A stretch of DNA of 64,000 bases from CAZLQF01 sp964561545 (GTDB lineage Bacteria > Bacteroidota > Bacteroidia > CAILMK01 > CAYYUA01): positions 124,001 through 188,000 of the forward strand of contig CAZLQF010000001.1 of NCBI GenBank assembly GCA_964561545.1, written 5' to 3'. Positions within the stretch are counted from its first letter, which is position 1. The number at the start of each line of letters is the position of its first letter. The notes under the pieces were generated by a model. The model was not told the origin of the DNA, did no database searches, and was given only the letters and a program-made list of their open reading frames with translations. A program made the translations under genes and the position numbers. This document shows positions 10,901 to 17,248 of this stretch, piece by piece.

Positions 10901-12165
10901 TGAGTGCCACCATTGTCAGAAATAAGATCAGCAGCGTTTGAGGTGTTTAAAAGGCCCCACCCATACTCATAATCCGGCCCTTGGTTATTGGATGCATCGT
11001 CTGCAGTATGGATGACCAATCCCTTTAGGGTGGCTGCTTTCATGTAATTGTTGTTCAAGTTGTAATAATGCTCCTGAAGCAAAAGTAAAGATCCGGAAAC
11101 ATTGGGAGCCGACATTGAGGTTCCGCTGATCGAGTTATAGTTATTGGTTGAATTGGGATAGGTAGACGTTAAACTTCTCCCATTGCCAACCACATCAGGC
11201 TTGATCCTTCCGTCATCAGTTGGGCCCCAAGAACTAAAGCTGGTCATTTGTACATCGGACGGGCTACTGTAGCCGCTGGGGATGTCCTTAACTGCTCCAA
11301 CTGTTAAAATATTTTTGGCATTGCCTTTTGTGGAAATACAATCATAAGGACCATCAGCAGGGTGACCCGATCCATCATCATTTCTGTCATTGCCAGAAGA
11401 TTTAACAATTAGGTAGTAAGGAGCATTTCGCGCGATTTGGTCCCAGTTTTTGGCATCTTGAGTGTAAAACCCAAACTTGTAATCTTCTTGAGAACTGATG
11501 GAAGCATCGCCATTCCACGAACCATTACTCCAGCCAGCGGGTATACCATAGGAATGATTGGAAACCAGCAAACCATTGCTTGCAGCGGTTGCCATTTCGG
11601 AATTATCATTACTCCAATCATGGGCATCCAGATTGGCTTGATAAGCCATGCCTTTGGCAGAATTGTTGATGCCTTGCCCTATCATGGTTCCTGCTACATG
11701 AGTAGCGTGACTGCTGGTATTGGTTGCTCCATCTACTTGAGTAACCCTACCCGTTAAGTCCTGATGAGCATCATAAACAGCACCTCCATCCCATTCGCCA
11801 ACCGTTATTCCATTTCCTGTAAGGTTTAGATTTAAACTTCCTCCAGGCCAAACTTGATCGGTTGAAACAGTCTTGGCTGCATCCAGGTTATTGGTGGCAT
11901 AATATTTAAGCTGCCCGGTTGAAGTCAATCCTTGCAATTCAATTATTTGGCCATCTTCCTTTTCAATCTTGATGGGACGTTCGTTTTGTTTTGCTATCTC
12001 AATTGCACGTTCCCTTTCTTCTTTATATTGCGCTTCATAAATGTTAGCTAGTTCATGTAACCTTTGTTGATCCGTTTTTGAAAGGTAATCCTGGCTTTCC
12101 TGACCGAAAAGTAAATTCATGCTTATAAAGCATAAAAGAAGTAAGCCCAGTTGTTTAAATTTCAT
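4966..12165 (-). CDS. Giant T9SS-exported S8 (subtilisin-like) protease with FN3, GEVED and nine Cys-repeat modules
   Basis: A complete 2399-residue gene. It has a signal peptide (1-22) and then an S8 catalytic domain with Asp126, His153, oxyanion Asn259 and Ser350 in GTSMSAP. A beta-rich subtilisin-associated region follows, then FN3 (about 553), MAM-like jelly-roll (about 645), FN3 (about 806), jelly-roll (about 895), FN3 (about 1054), GEVED-type domain (about 1145), FN3 (about 1296) and jelly-roll (about 1388). Nine repeats of about 74 residues span about 1558-2222, typically GxPSGGxYxGxGV, FxPxxAG and YTDxNGCxDT with two conserved Cys. A PKD-like domain and a type-A T9SS sorting domain (from about 2308, HPNPFQDQF) end the protein. 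It is a tandem paralogue of the gene to its left and is divergent from rbfA. Expected location is the cell surface or medium. The repeats probably act as a rigid, disulphide-braced stalk. Substrate unknown. Confidence 0.95.
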   Translation of the reverse strand: MKFKQLGLLLLCFISMNLLFGQESQDYLSKTDQQRLHELANIYEAQYKEERERAIEIAKQNERPIKIEKEDGQIIELQGLTSTGQLKYYATNNLDAAKTVSTDQVWPGGSLNLNLTGNGITVGEWDGGAVYDAHQDLTGRVTQVDGATNTSSHATHVAGTMIGQGINNSAKGMAYQANLDAHDWSNDNSEMATAASNGLLVSNHSYGIPAGWSNGSWNGDASISSQEDYKFGFYTQDAKNWDQIARNAPYYLIVKSSGNDRNDDGSGHPADGPYDCISTKGNAKNILTVGAVKDIPSGYSSPSDVQMTSFSSWGPTDDGRIKPDVVGNGRSLTSTYPNSTNNYNSISGTSMSAPNVSGSLLLLQEHYYNLNNNYMKAATLKGLVIHTADDASNNQGPDYEYGWGLLNTSNAADLISDNGGTQAIEENSLSNQDTFTYSIYSDGTKPLRATISWTDVPGNPPAPSLDPSTKMLVNDLDARIIKDSTNNVHKPYVMDPANPSNPATKGDNATDNVEQVNISNPSAGWYTVRITHKNNLHNQNDQNFSLIISGGASSCPKPSNFNVSGISTDSAYISWNPGDTADNGHILKYGNAGFSPLSGGNTIRLFNQTNAALTGLSSGTSYDVYVKEVCTNGDSSSFAGPVAFTTACGNSTIPSLQTFTGNFPNCWSSSANGDVTMNNNCGSNNTYTLQVNGATGAEAVSNVFQAGNFNSLKVSYDFRAGSDANCGDTPESSDSIDVDYWDGNQWVQLTNYQGGGASPSTFTKDSFIISNGLTNNFKLRFQIANGSGVGYDNWNFDNIKVEPGPSCPPVSNVSVANLGTNSATLNWNSAGSNNKWEVAYGNSGFGLGNGTLVGNINNPSYTFSGLNPNTDYDFYIREICAPGDTSSYFGPFTVTTTCANSSLPYLNTFSSTFPNCWSRSNSNEVTMSNTCGSNNTYTLKLNGANGAEAITNNIDLSGNSSVKVAYKYRSGSDANCDDTPESGDNIDVDYWNGSQWVQLANYDGGSAPNVFTADDHIISSGITSSFKLRFQIQNGSGVNFDNWNFDSLEVIPFSCPPVNNLSANLTGPDSAIINWNSNNANNQWQIQYGISGFNLGNGTVIGSLNKMADTIGGLNPNTTYHFYVKEICGPNDQSIYQGPVSVYTGYCDVTYSNACNSGDYIDEFSLNSVSRANTGCNGNTNNYELYTSDTIVLNQLSSYTIQLKSGTQWNNGMGVWLDYNQDFAFGANNEFIGSTIASSAGNPTTITFTVPDTVGLGLRQLRVRSTYNSTPSGNEACTNFSYGETEDYVVKIDPPASCPPVSNIAVNQKGHDSAVMDWNSNAQGNNWKIAYGNAGFSLGNGTVISNIANTNYTLTGLNAGTQYDVYIQEKCGPNDSSNFKGPFSFFTECKTITAPNTQNFDAQQGPNLPFCWDKIDLGNEDLEIVSSTDHGAPIPSSPYAVELNDGNISSSDTAMLVSPQFKDLPSGARTVKFEAARESGGTSESLIVGLLADPNDASTFKAYDTINHGQLGTGFQQYTIQLTDKSIIGNREYIGFMHGPGAYEVYIDNIVYECIDVSLNTVNDQCVNGSTVMLQSGDPDGFSYTGKGVTGNNFDPGAAGVGSHDVHYYYQDSYGCSDTATQSVVVNAKPNVNLGSMSDVCENTLSYNLSSGSPSGGNYFGNGISGNTFDPSTAGTGTHTIGYTYTNANGCSDTAYSSITVKGTPTASFNSVNSFCEDAATIDLNASPPGGNYFGNGIQDSSFNPGLAGAGSHTLSYTITGSNGCTDTATQLVDVNPVPNVNLNNLTSTVCENEGTINLSGGAPSGGNYYGTHISSNKFNPSQVGVGVYDVNYVYTNQYGCNDTANSSITVEATPNVYLSMFNEICTNESSVTLNSGSPSGGSYFGNGVNNGNFDPQSVAPGKYQVNYTYQNNKGCRDTASNMVTVHDLPSVSLSSINDFCANKNAVNLSHGNPSGGYYWGAAIQGNTFQPSSAGTGTHQISYAYTDTNGCADTVNQNVTVNAAPDASMNSLPDACISKDSLSLQGFPSGGSYVGTGVSGDLFKPQMAGPGNHTVQYIYTNNHSCRDTAKTNLTVHDLPPVSLSNFNDACANENAFILDQGAPKGGVYQGNGVNNGKFDPAVVDTGFHPITYTYTDSNSCRDSITKPIKVNSAPNVTLSSLNDRCSNDSTIKLSKGSPSGGQYFGNGVTNNSYFNPSMAGVGIHNIGYAYSDNNGCADTSMQSIVVNEPPVSDFSTSKVSQAEFLFKPDRQIYTSYKWHLRDTTINQTQFVYQFPNPGTYEVMLDVLDGNGCNSSTTDSVDVLVGFADQQNIKPDLKVHPNPFQDQFTIDYQLSNTSSVVLEVYDGTGKRITRKVDETQSKGKYQYRFQPSKHDFQSGIYVVRMIMNGKAYEQMVIRSR
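5500..7500 (-). repeat. Nine tandem repeats of about 222 bp coding for Cys-containing beta modules
   Basis: Inside the protease gene, nine units of about 74 codons lie head to tail. Each has an early Cys, a PSGGxYxGxG core, a later FxPxxAGxGxH stretch and NGCxDT near the end. Units differ at many positions, so these are old protein-level repeats rather than a recent DNA expansion. Confidence 0.85.
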
Positions 12166-12312
12166 TGGTGTCTTTTTTATGGCAATAATTCTTCTTCAAA
12201 TGATTATCGAAATTAAAAATTTTTTTAAAAACCTTCTTTAGATTTTGATTGCATACCAATGTCCAACTTCATTACTTCCCTTTAAAGTTCAAAATATTTC
12301 GTCAAAAACCGC

Positions 12313-12320
12313 TAAATTTG
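12313..12320 (+). promoter_or_regulatory. Bacteroidota -7 promoter box (TAAATTTG) of rbfA
   Basis: TAAATTTG matches the Bacteroidota -7 consensus TAnnTTTG and lies 36 bases ahead of the rbfA ATG. I saw no clear -33 TTG at the usual distance. Confidence 0.5.
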
Positions 12321-12345
12321 CTTGGCAATTAAGCATCTAAATTTC

Positions 12346-12351
12346 AGGAGG
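12346..12351 (+). promoter_or_regulatory. Strong Shine-Dalgarno AGGAGG of rbfA
   Basis: AGGAGG is separated from the rbfA ATG by five bases (AGATC), a full match to the 16S anti-SD with good spacing. No other gene start that I inspected in the window has a comparable site, and Bacteroidota genes usually lack one, so this is exceptional. It also fixes the start at 12357. Confidence 0.8.
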
Positions 12352-12356
12352 AGATC

Positions 12357-12731
12357 ATGGCATCCAGGAGACAGGAAAGGCTTTCAAGCTTAATTCAGGA
12401 AGAACTAGGCGACATTTTTTTGAAAGAAGGTAAAGCAACATTTGGTAATAGTTTCATTACAGTTAGTAAAGTTCGTGTTTCCGGGGATTTAGGGCATGTT
12501 AAGGTTTACTTGAGCATCATGAATGAAAAAAACCCGGAGCAACTACTCAAAAATATACAACAACATACCAAAGAACTTAGAATGGCTCTGGCATCAAGGA
12601 TCAAAAACCAAGTAAAAAAGATACCTGCGGTGGAATTCTTTTATGATGACACCATGGATTATGTAGAACGAATGGAGCGCCTGTTCAATGAAAACAGAAA
12701 AAACGATCCTGATTTACCCAATGAAGACTGA
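12357..12731 (+). CDS. rbfA: Ribosome-binding factor A
   Basis: A 124-residue protein of normal RbfA length. It starts MASRRQERLSSLIQEELGDI, the typical N-terminus of the family, and continues through a KH-like fold with the VSGDLGHVKVYLS core strand. RbfA is a cytoplasmic assembly factor that binds the immature 30S subunit near 16S helix 1 and supports late maturation, notably under cold. The start is set by a strong Shine-Dalgarno (12346-12351), unusual in this lineage. It diverges from the giant protease gene. A methyltransferase and a LolC/E-type permease follow on the same strand with gaps of 51 and 256 bases; in many Bacteroidota rbfA sits next to such a permease. Confidence 0.95.
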   Translation: MASRRQERLSSLIQEELGDIFLKEGKATFGNSFITVSKVRVSGDLGHVKVYLSIMNEKNPEQLLKNIQQHTKELRMALASRIKNQVKKIPAVEFFYDDTMDYVERMERLFNENRKNDPDLPNED

Positions 12732-12782
12732 GCACAAGGACTTAGACCTATAACCACTCGAAAATAGTAGAAACGATCTTCC

Positions 12783-13589
12783 ATGGACTACGACCCCATT
12801 AAAGACAAATTAGGCGCATTTTTTAGAAAATCCCCTGGCCTACAGAAACTCTTTTTTAGGCTTTTAGACTTACTGCTATTAAGAACTTGGCACATACACC
12901 GCGAATTAAAACAGTGGGCACACTATAATCCCGGCCATAAACACGTTCTGGATGCTGGATCAGGTTTTGGTCAGTATTCCTATTTTATGGCTCGCAATTT
13001 TCCAAGTTGGAGTATTGTAGGCATTGATGTTAAACAGGATTACGTCTGTAATTGCAATGACTTTTTCAGGAAAATCAATTTTGAAAATGCTATATTCAAA
13101 ACAGGTGAACTTACTAAGTACAAGGAATACGACACTTATGACCTCGTACTTTCCGTAGATGTAATGGAGCATATCCTCGAAGATGTCCAGGTATTTCAAA
13201 ACTTATATGATTCCTTGAAAAAAGATGGCATGATCTTAATTTCAACACCATCTGATCAAGGTGGCTCGGATGTACAAAGTGATGAAGATGAATCCTTTAT
13301 TGGTGAACATGTTAGAGACGGTTATAACATTCAGGACATCAAGGATAAATTAAAGTCTGTGGGTTTTTCCAAAGTCAAAGCCCGTTACTCTTATGGCACA
13401 CCAGGGCAAATATCTTGGCGTTTATCCATGAAGTACCCAATCTTGATGCTCAATACTTCTAAATTCTTTGCACCCATTGTTGCACTTTATTACCTCATCA
13501 TTTACCCAGTTTGTTACCTACTGAATTATATTGACTCGCACACAGGTCATATTACCGGAACCGGATTGATCGTTAAGGCATGGAAATAG
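12783..13589 (+). CDS. Class I SAM-dependent methyltransferase
   Basis: The 268-residue protein has a Rossmann methyltransferase domain. Motif I is VLDAGSGFGQ at residues 55-64, an acidic residue (GIDV) follows near 80, and LVLSVDVMEHI lies around 120. It resembles the methyltransferase type 11/23 families, which act on small molecules, lipids or quinones. The C-terminal third has a hydrophobic stretch (APIVALYYLIIYPVCYLL), suggesting membrane contact and possibly a lipid-like substrate. The substrate cannot be told from sequence. It lies 51 bases after rbfA and may be co-transcribed with it. Confidence 0.8.
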   Translation: MDYDPIKDKLGAFFRKSPGLQKLFFRLLDLLLLRTWHIHRELKQWAHYNPGHKHVLDAGSGFGQYSYFMARNFPSWSIVGIDVKQDYVCNCNDFFRKINFENAIFKTGELTKYKEYDTYDLVLSVDVMEHILEDVQVFQNLYDSLKKDGMILISTPSDQGGSDVQSDEDESFIGEHVRDGYNIQDIKDKLKSVGFSKVKARYSYGTPGQISWRLSMKYPILMLNTSKFFAPIVALYYLIIYPVCYLLNYIDSHTGHITGTGLIVKAWK

Positions 13590-13638
13590 ATTTGTTACTT
13601 GGTATTGAGATGTTGTGTTGATAATTGACCAATAAAAC

Positions 13639-13655
13639 TTTAGCCTAAGGCTAAA
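13639..13655. repeat. Perfect 7-bp inverted repeat with 3-base loop
   Basis: TTTAGCC-TAA-GGCTAAA lies 50 bases after the methyltransferase stop. It could form a short hairpin, but no T-run follows on the plus strand, so I do not call it a terminator. Confidence 0.4.
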
Positions 13656-13845
13656 ATCCAGCACCTAAAATCTTTACGGAAGTTAACAATAGGAATGGAA
13701 GTTGATAAAAGCTTGATTTGTAATTGAACCATCATTCAAAACAAAACTTGATACACGAAACCTGACATCTTTTATAATGATTGGTCCAATAAATGGTAGA
13801 CCCCTTATTACACTGAATAGCTATTAAAGTTTAAACACGCTTTCG

Positions 13846-15117
13846 ATGAACTTACCGCTTTTTATTGCAAGGCGTTATTTTTTTTCCCGCAAAATTGCCA
13901 ACGTCATTCATGCCATATCCTTCATTTCCCTCATTGGTGTAATGGTGGGCTCATTTGCACTCATTGTGGTGTTATCTGTTTTTAACGGCTTTGAAGAACT
14001 GGTGCTCAAGCTTTACAACTCCTTTGATCCCGATATAAAAGTTAGCCCTGTTAAGGGTAAATATTTCAATCCCACTTTTAAAGATTCTGCGTCAACCATT
14101 TCATTCGGAGAAGCCAGTGAGATGTTAAGTAGAGTACAAGATTGGTCCGAAACCAATAAAGCGTCCTACACCATTGAAGAAAATGCGCTTGTTAAATACA
14201 AGGATCGGCAAACCATAGCAAAAATCAAAGGAATAACGCCAGAGTATCTCCCATCTATGGGCGTAGATTCAATGATCTATGTAGGGAATGGCGTAATAAC
14301 CCAGGACCAAGTTCCACAAGCTATTGTTGGAGCCGGTGTTGCCAGCAAGCTTGACTTAAATATCTACAGCGAATCAAGTTCCCTTCAACTTTATGTACCC
14401 ACAGGGAAAACTTCTAATTTTAGCTTTGATCCTACCGATGCCTTTAAACGCAAAAACATCCAAACATCGGGTATTTTTTCCATCCAACAAAAGTTTGATG
14501 AAAAGTACATCCTGGTTCCAATGGATTTTATTCGAGAGCTTGTTGATGAAGAGATGAAAATTACGGGGCTGGAAGTCAATGTAAAGGACAAAGCGGATAT
14601 TCCAGCTGTTAAACAACGGTTGACTTCCATGACCGGCAAAAATTTTGAAGTCAAAGACCGCTTTGAACAACATGCTTGGCTCTACAAGATCATGAACGCT
14701 GAGAAACTCGCTGTTTACCTCATTTTATCCTTCATACTTGTAATTGCTGCCTTCAATCTTATCGGGGCTTTACTGATGCTTGTAATTGAGAAGAAAAAAG
14801 ACATGGCTGTACTAAAAAGCATGGGGGCCAATTCTAATCTGATCATGAAGATATTCTTTTTAGAAGGGATCATGCTTTCAAGTATTGGTGCATTGTTGGG
14901 CATTGCACTTGGCACTTTGGTATGCTGGCTTCAAATGAAATATGAATTGATCAAGCTTAACAGTGGCAATACATTTGTCCTCAATGCTTATCCGGTAAGT
15001 TTTAAACTGGATGATTTTATTCTTGTATTTTTAACCGTAGTGGTTTTGGGTTTAATTGCCTCCTATTATCCGGCTCGCACCGCCTATAAGCAACTCACTG
15101 TAGAGGATTTGAAATAA
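13846..15117 (+). CDS. LolC/LolE-type ABC transporter permease (FtsX/MacB fold)
   Basis: The 423-residue protein shows the LolCDE permease layout: one N-terminal membrane helix (about 19-45, after FIARRYFFSRK), a periplasmic MacB-PCD-like domain of about 220 residues, then three C-terminal helices (about 282-310, 330-355 and 385-410). The SMGANSNLIMKIFFLEGIML region is the conserved cytoplasmic coupling segment. Family members extract lipoproteins from the inner membrane for transfer to the outer membrane, powered by LolD. No LolD-like ATPase lies next to it here. Assignment to LolC versus LolE is not possible. Confidence 0.85.
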   Translation: MNLPLFIARRYFFSRKIANVIHAISFISLIGVMVGSFALIVVLSVFNGFEELVLKLYNSFDPDIKVSPVKGKYFNPTFKDSASTISFGEASEMLSRVQDWSETNKASYTIEENALVKYKDRQTIAKIKGITPEYLPSMGVDSMIYVGNGVITQDQVPQAIVGAGVASKLDLNIYSESSSLQLYVPTGKTSNFSFDPTDAFKRKNIQTSGIFSIQQKFDEKYILVPMDFIRELVDEEMKITGLEVNVKDKADIPAVKQRLTSMTGKNFEVKDRFEQHAWLYKIMNAEKLAVYLILSFILVIAAFNLIGALLMLVIEKKKDMAVLKSMGANSNLIMKIFFLEGIMLSSIGALLGIALGTLVCWLQMKYELIKLNSGNTFVLNAYPVSFKLDDFILVFLTVVVLGLIASYYPARTAYKQLTVEDLK

Positions 15118-15127
15118 AATTACCGTT

Positions 15128-15233
15128 TTAGCCTATTGATGTTGGAAGGTGAATTATTGGTTTAATGCGTTAACCTATTAATGGCTAACCGCGAATGGAC
15201 CGTATGGGGATTGGGTTAGCTTATTGATGCTGG
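15128..15233. repeat. Short imperfect direct and inverted repeats upstream of xerD
   Basis: TTAGCCTATTGATGTTGG (15128-15145) recurs as TTAGCTTATTGATGCTGG (15216-15233) with two differences. Between them GCTAACC (15184-15190) is the inverse of GGTTAGC (15214-15220). No function is recognised; they could be a regulator site or part of a degenerate intergenic repeat. Confidence 0.45.
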
Positions 15234-15408
15234 TAGCCATTGATTTTTGGCTTTGAAATTAAGCAAAAACTTTGTTGAAATCAATTGAAATAAGGTATTG
15301 CTTAAGGCCTCATCTTACTAACCCTATCAAATGAGAAATCTTTTAATTTGTAATGGAGATGGAGTCCAACTAATATTATTAGCAGATTGGGTTTTTAAAA
15401 TTGACATT

Positions 15409-16308
15409 ATGGATTGGTCCACCTATTCAAAAGGATTTGAACAATATCTAAAGTTAGAGAAAGGGTTGGCCGCGCATTCCGTCAATGCTTACATCAGTGA
15501 TATTGACAAATTGCGGGTATTTTTAGAAAATGAAGAATTTAAAGGCGGCATCAACGCCATCAATAAACAGCACATTCAGAACTTTTTAAAATGGATTAAT
15601 GAGCTTGGCTTGAGTGAAGCCACCCAATCGCGCATCATTTCAGGCCTTAAAAGCTTTTACAAGTACTTACGATCCGAAAACCTGGTAGACCAGGATCCAA
15701 CCGAATTGATTTCCATGCCCGTGCATCCGCTTAAGTTGCCAGTTGTCCTGTCTATAGCTGAGGTTGAACAGCTTATCAACGCTATAGATCGAACTCAAAA
15801 AACCGGGGAACGGAACAAAGCCATCATTGAATTACTCTATGGATGCGGTTTGCGTGCTACCGAGTTAATCAACCTTCAAATTTCTGATCTGAATTTCAAC
15901 TACGATTACATCACCATAATTGGTAAGGGTGACAAGGAAAGGTTGGTACCCTTGGGCCAATCGGCTAAAAAGCAAATTAAAATCTACAAAGATCAGGTAC
16001 GGGTTCATCTGGAACCAAAAAAAGGCAATGATGATATTTTATTCCTGAACAATCGAGGCGCTAAGCTTACGAGGGTCATGGTATTTACCATCATCAAAGA
16101 GCTGGCCATTAAAGCCGGTATTCAAAAAACAATCAGCCCGCATACTTTAAGGCATTCATTTGCCACCCACTTGGTAGAAGGGGGAGCTGATTTGCGGGCG
16201 GTTCAGGAAATGCTGGGTCATGCTTCCATCACTACCACGGAAATTTACACCCACCTTGATCAATCCTACTTAAAAGATATTATAACGCAGTTTCATCCAA
16301 GGTCTTAA
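15409..16308 (+). CDS. xerD: Site-specific tyrosine recombinase XerD
   Basis: From ATG 15409 (MDWSTYSKGFEQYLKLEKGL) the product is 299 residues, the usual XerD length. An upstream in-frame ATG at 15331 would add 26 residues that do not fit the family. The N-terminal SAM-like core-binding domain is followed by the catalytic domain with the complete set Arg149, Lys173, His245, Arg248, His271 and nucleophile Tyr280. These fall within one residue of the E. coli XerD positions. XerD works with XerC at dif to resolve chromosome dimers, activated by FtsK. There is no integrase-like cargo or att site nearby, so this is the housekeeping enzyme rather than a mobile one; XerC versus XerD is less certain. 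Confidence 0.9.
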   Translation: MDWSTYSKGFEQYLKLEKGLAAHSVNAYISDIDKLRVFLENEEFKGGINAINKQHIQNFLKWINELGLSEATQSRIISGLKSFYKYLRSENLVDQDPTELISMPVHPLKLPVVLSIAEVEQLINAIDRTQKTGERNKAIIELLYGCGLRATELINLQISDLNFNYDYITIIGKGDKERLVPLGQSAKKQIKIYKDQVRVHLEPKKGNDDILFLNNRGAKLTRVMVFTIIKELAIKAGIQKTISPHTLRHSFATHLVEGGADLRAVQEMLGHASITTTEIYTHLDQSYLKDIITQFHPRS

Positions 16309-16462
16309 TCGTACTCAAATACCGGATCCAATAGATTTAATGTTGAGCATGTATATTATATTTCATAAAAAAGGCGTGATGGTTATTTACCTCAATACCC
16401 AATATAAGCCTTTAGTGAATCTCCTTTGTATTGGTAAGATCCAAATGCTATTTCTTCAAATA

Positions 16463-17080
16463 TTAAAGATTGATACCAATGCTAAAGCCAAAGTGCGGGA
16501 CCACACCTTTTTTATAAACGTTAAAAGTGTTATCAGAAAGCTGTTCATAGTCCCCATTAGGGAACATCATGCCACCACCCACATAAAGCTCTAAAGCTAC
16601 CTGGAACTTAGTTACCAATTGATAACCAATAAAATAACCTGCATTGAAAGCAGAAGTGCTAAAGGATTTTTTAAATACTCTATCTCCAGCGATATTGGTA
16701 GTTACGCTTGCGCTTTTAAAGCTCATGTTTTTATAAAGCAGATAGGGCCCGGTAAAGATGCCATCCAAAACTTGATCTCCTAAATAAAAACGGTATTGAG
16801 CCTCTACATATACTTCCTCAATCTCATTGACATTGTAGAAGGAATTGCTTTCAGACAATGCATAAGCGGGAATCAATTTTACTGCACTTTGATCACCAAT
16901 TCGGTGCTCAAAACCCATGGCCAGACTACTACCTACAAAGCTAAATGGATAGGTCGATACCATGAATGGCTCCAAGTCGTTTTTTGATTCATCTCCAGGA
17001 CTTTCTTTGGCATCATCTTGGCCCGATACCGGTAAAGTAACCACAAGTAGGCTTATAAAACTTAGAAATGCCTTATTCAT
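16463..17080 (-). CDS. Small secreted or outer-membrane beta-barrel protein, function unknown
   Basis: The 205-residue protein has a signal peptide (about 1-20, ending VSGQ) and a short acidic linker. Alternating hydrophobic beta strands with aromatic girdles follow (TYPFSFVGSSLAMGFEHR, AFNAGYFIGYQLVTKFQVAL) and the protein closes with HFGFSIGINL. This is the look of an eight-stranded outer-membrane barrel such as the DUF3575 or OmpW-like groups. It has no T9SS domain. It is convergent with xerD and divergent from alaS, so it is probably a single-gene unit. No ligand can be inferred. Confidence 0.75.
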   Translation of the reverse strand: MNKAFLSFISLLVVTLPVSGQDDAKESPGDESKNDLEPFMVSTYPFSFVGSSLAMGFEHRIGDQSAVKLIPAYALSESNSFYNVNEIEEVYVEAQYRFYLGDQVLDGIFTGPYLLYKNMSFKSASVTTNIAGDRVFKKSFSTSAFNAGYFIGYQLVTKFQVALELYVGGGMMFPNGDYEQLSDNTFNVYKKGVVPHFGFSIGINL

Positions 17081-17216
17081 ACTTATTTGGTTTATAAAGG
17101 TGTGACAAAGGGGAAATTAAAATTTTTATTGATCAATCAGTGAAAAAACTTCAGAACCAAGGATTTTTGGTAATCAGGTGAATTACGATCCTAACCGAAA
17201 TTTGTAAAAATTTGGT

Positions 17217-17224
17217 CATCTTTG
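17217..17224 (+). promoter_or_regulatory. Possible -7 box (CATCTTTG) of alaS
   Basis: CATCTTTG differs from TAnnTTTG by one base. It would give a leader of about 20 bases if translation starts at 17249, matching the distances seen for other genes here. Confidence 0.3.
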
Positions 17225-17248
17225 CAATTTAAGATGAAACAAACTCTT

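Noticed and set aside
15331..15408. Longer xerD start at 15331
   Set aside because: The added 26 residues do not match the family, and from 15409 the catalytic residues fall within one position of E. coli XerD.
15409..16308. xerD as an integrase marking a mobile island
   Set aside because: Full housekeeping XerD length and residues, surrounded by core genes, with no att duplications or cargo.
16340..16594. Plus-strand frame of 84 codons after xerD
   Set aside because: It overlaps the outer-membrane protein gene on the other strand, has no family match, and the minus-strand gene has a signal peptide and barrel strands.
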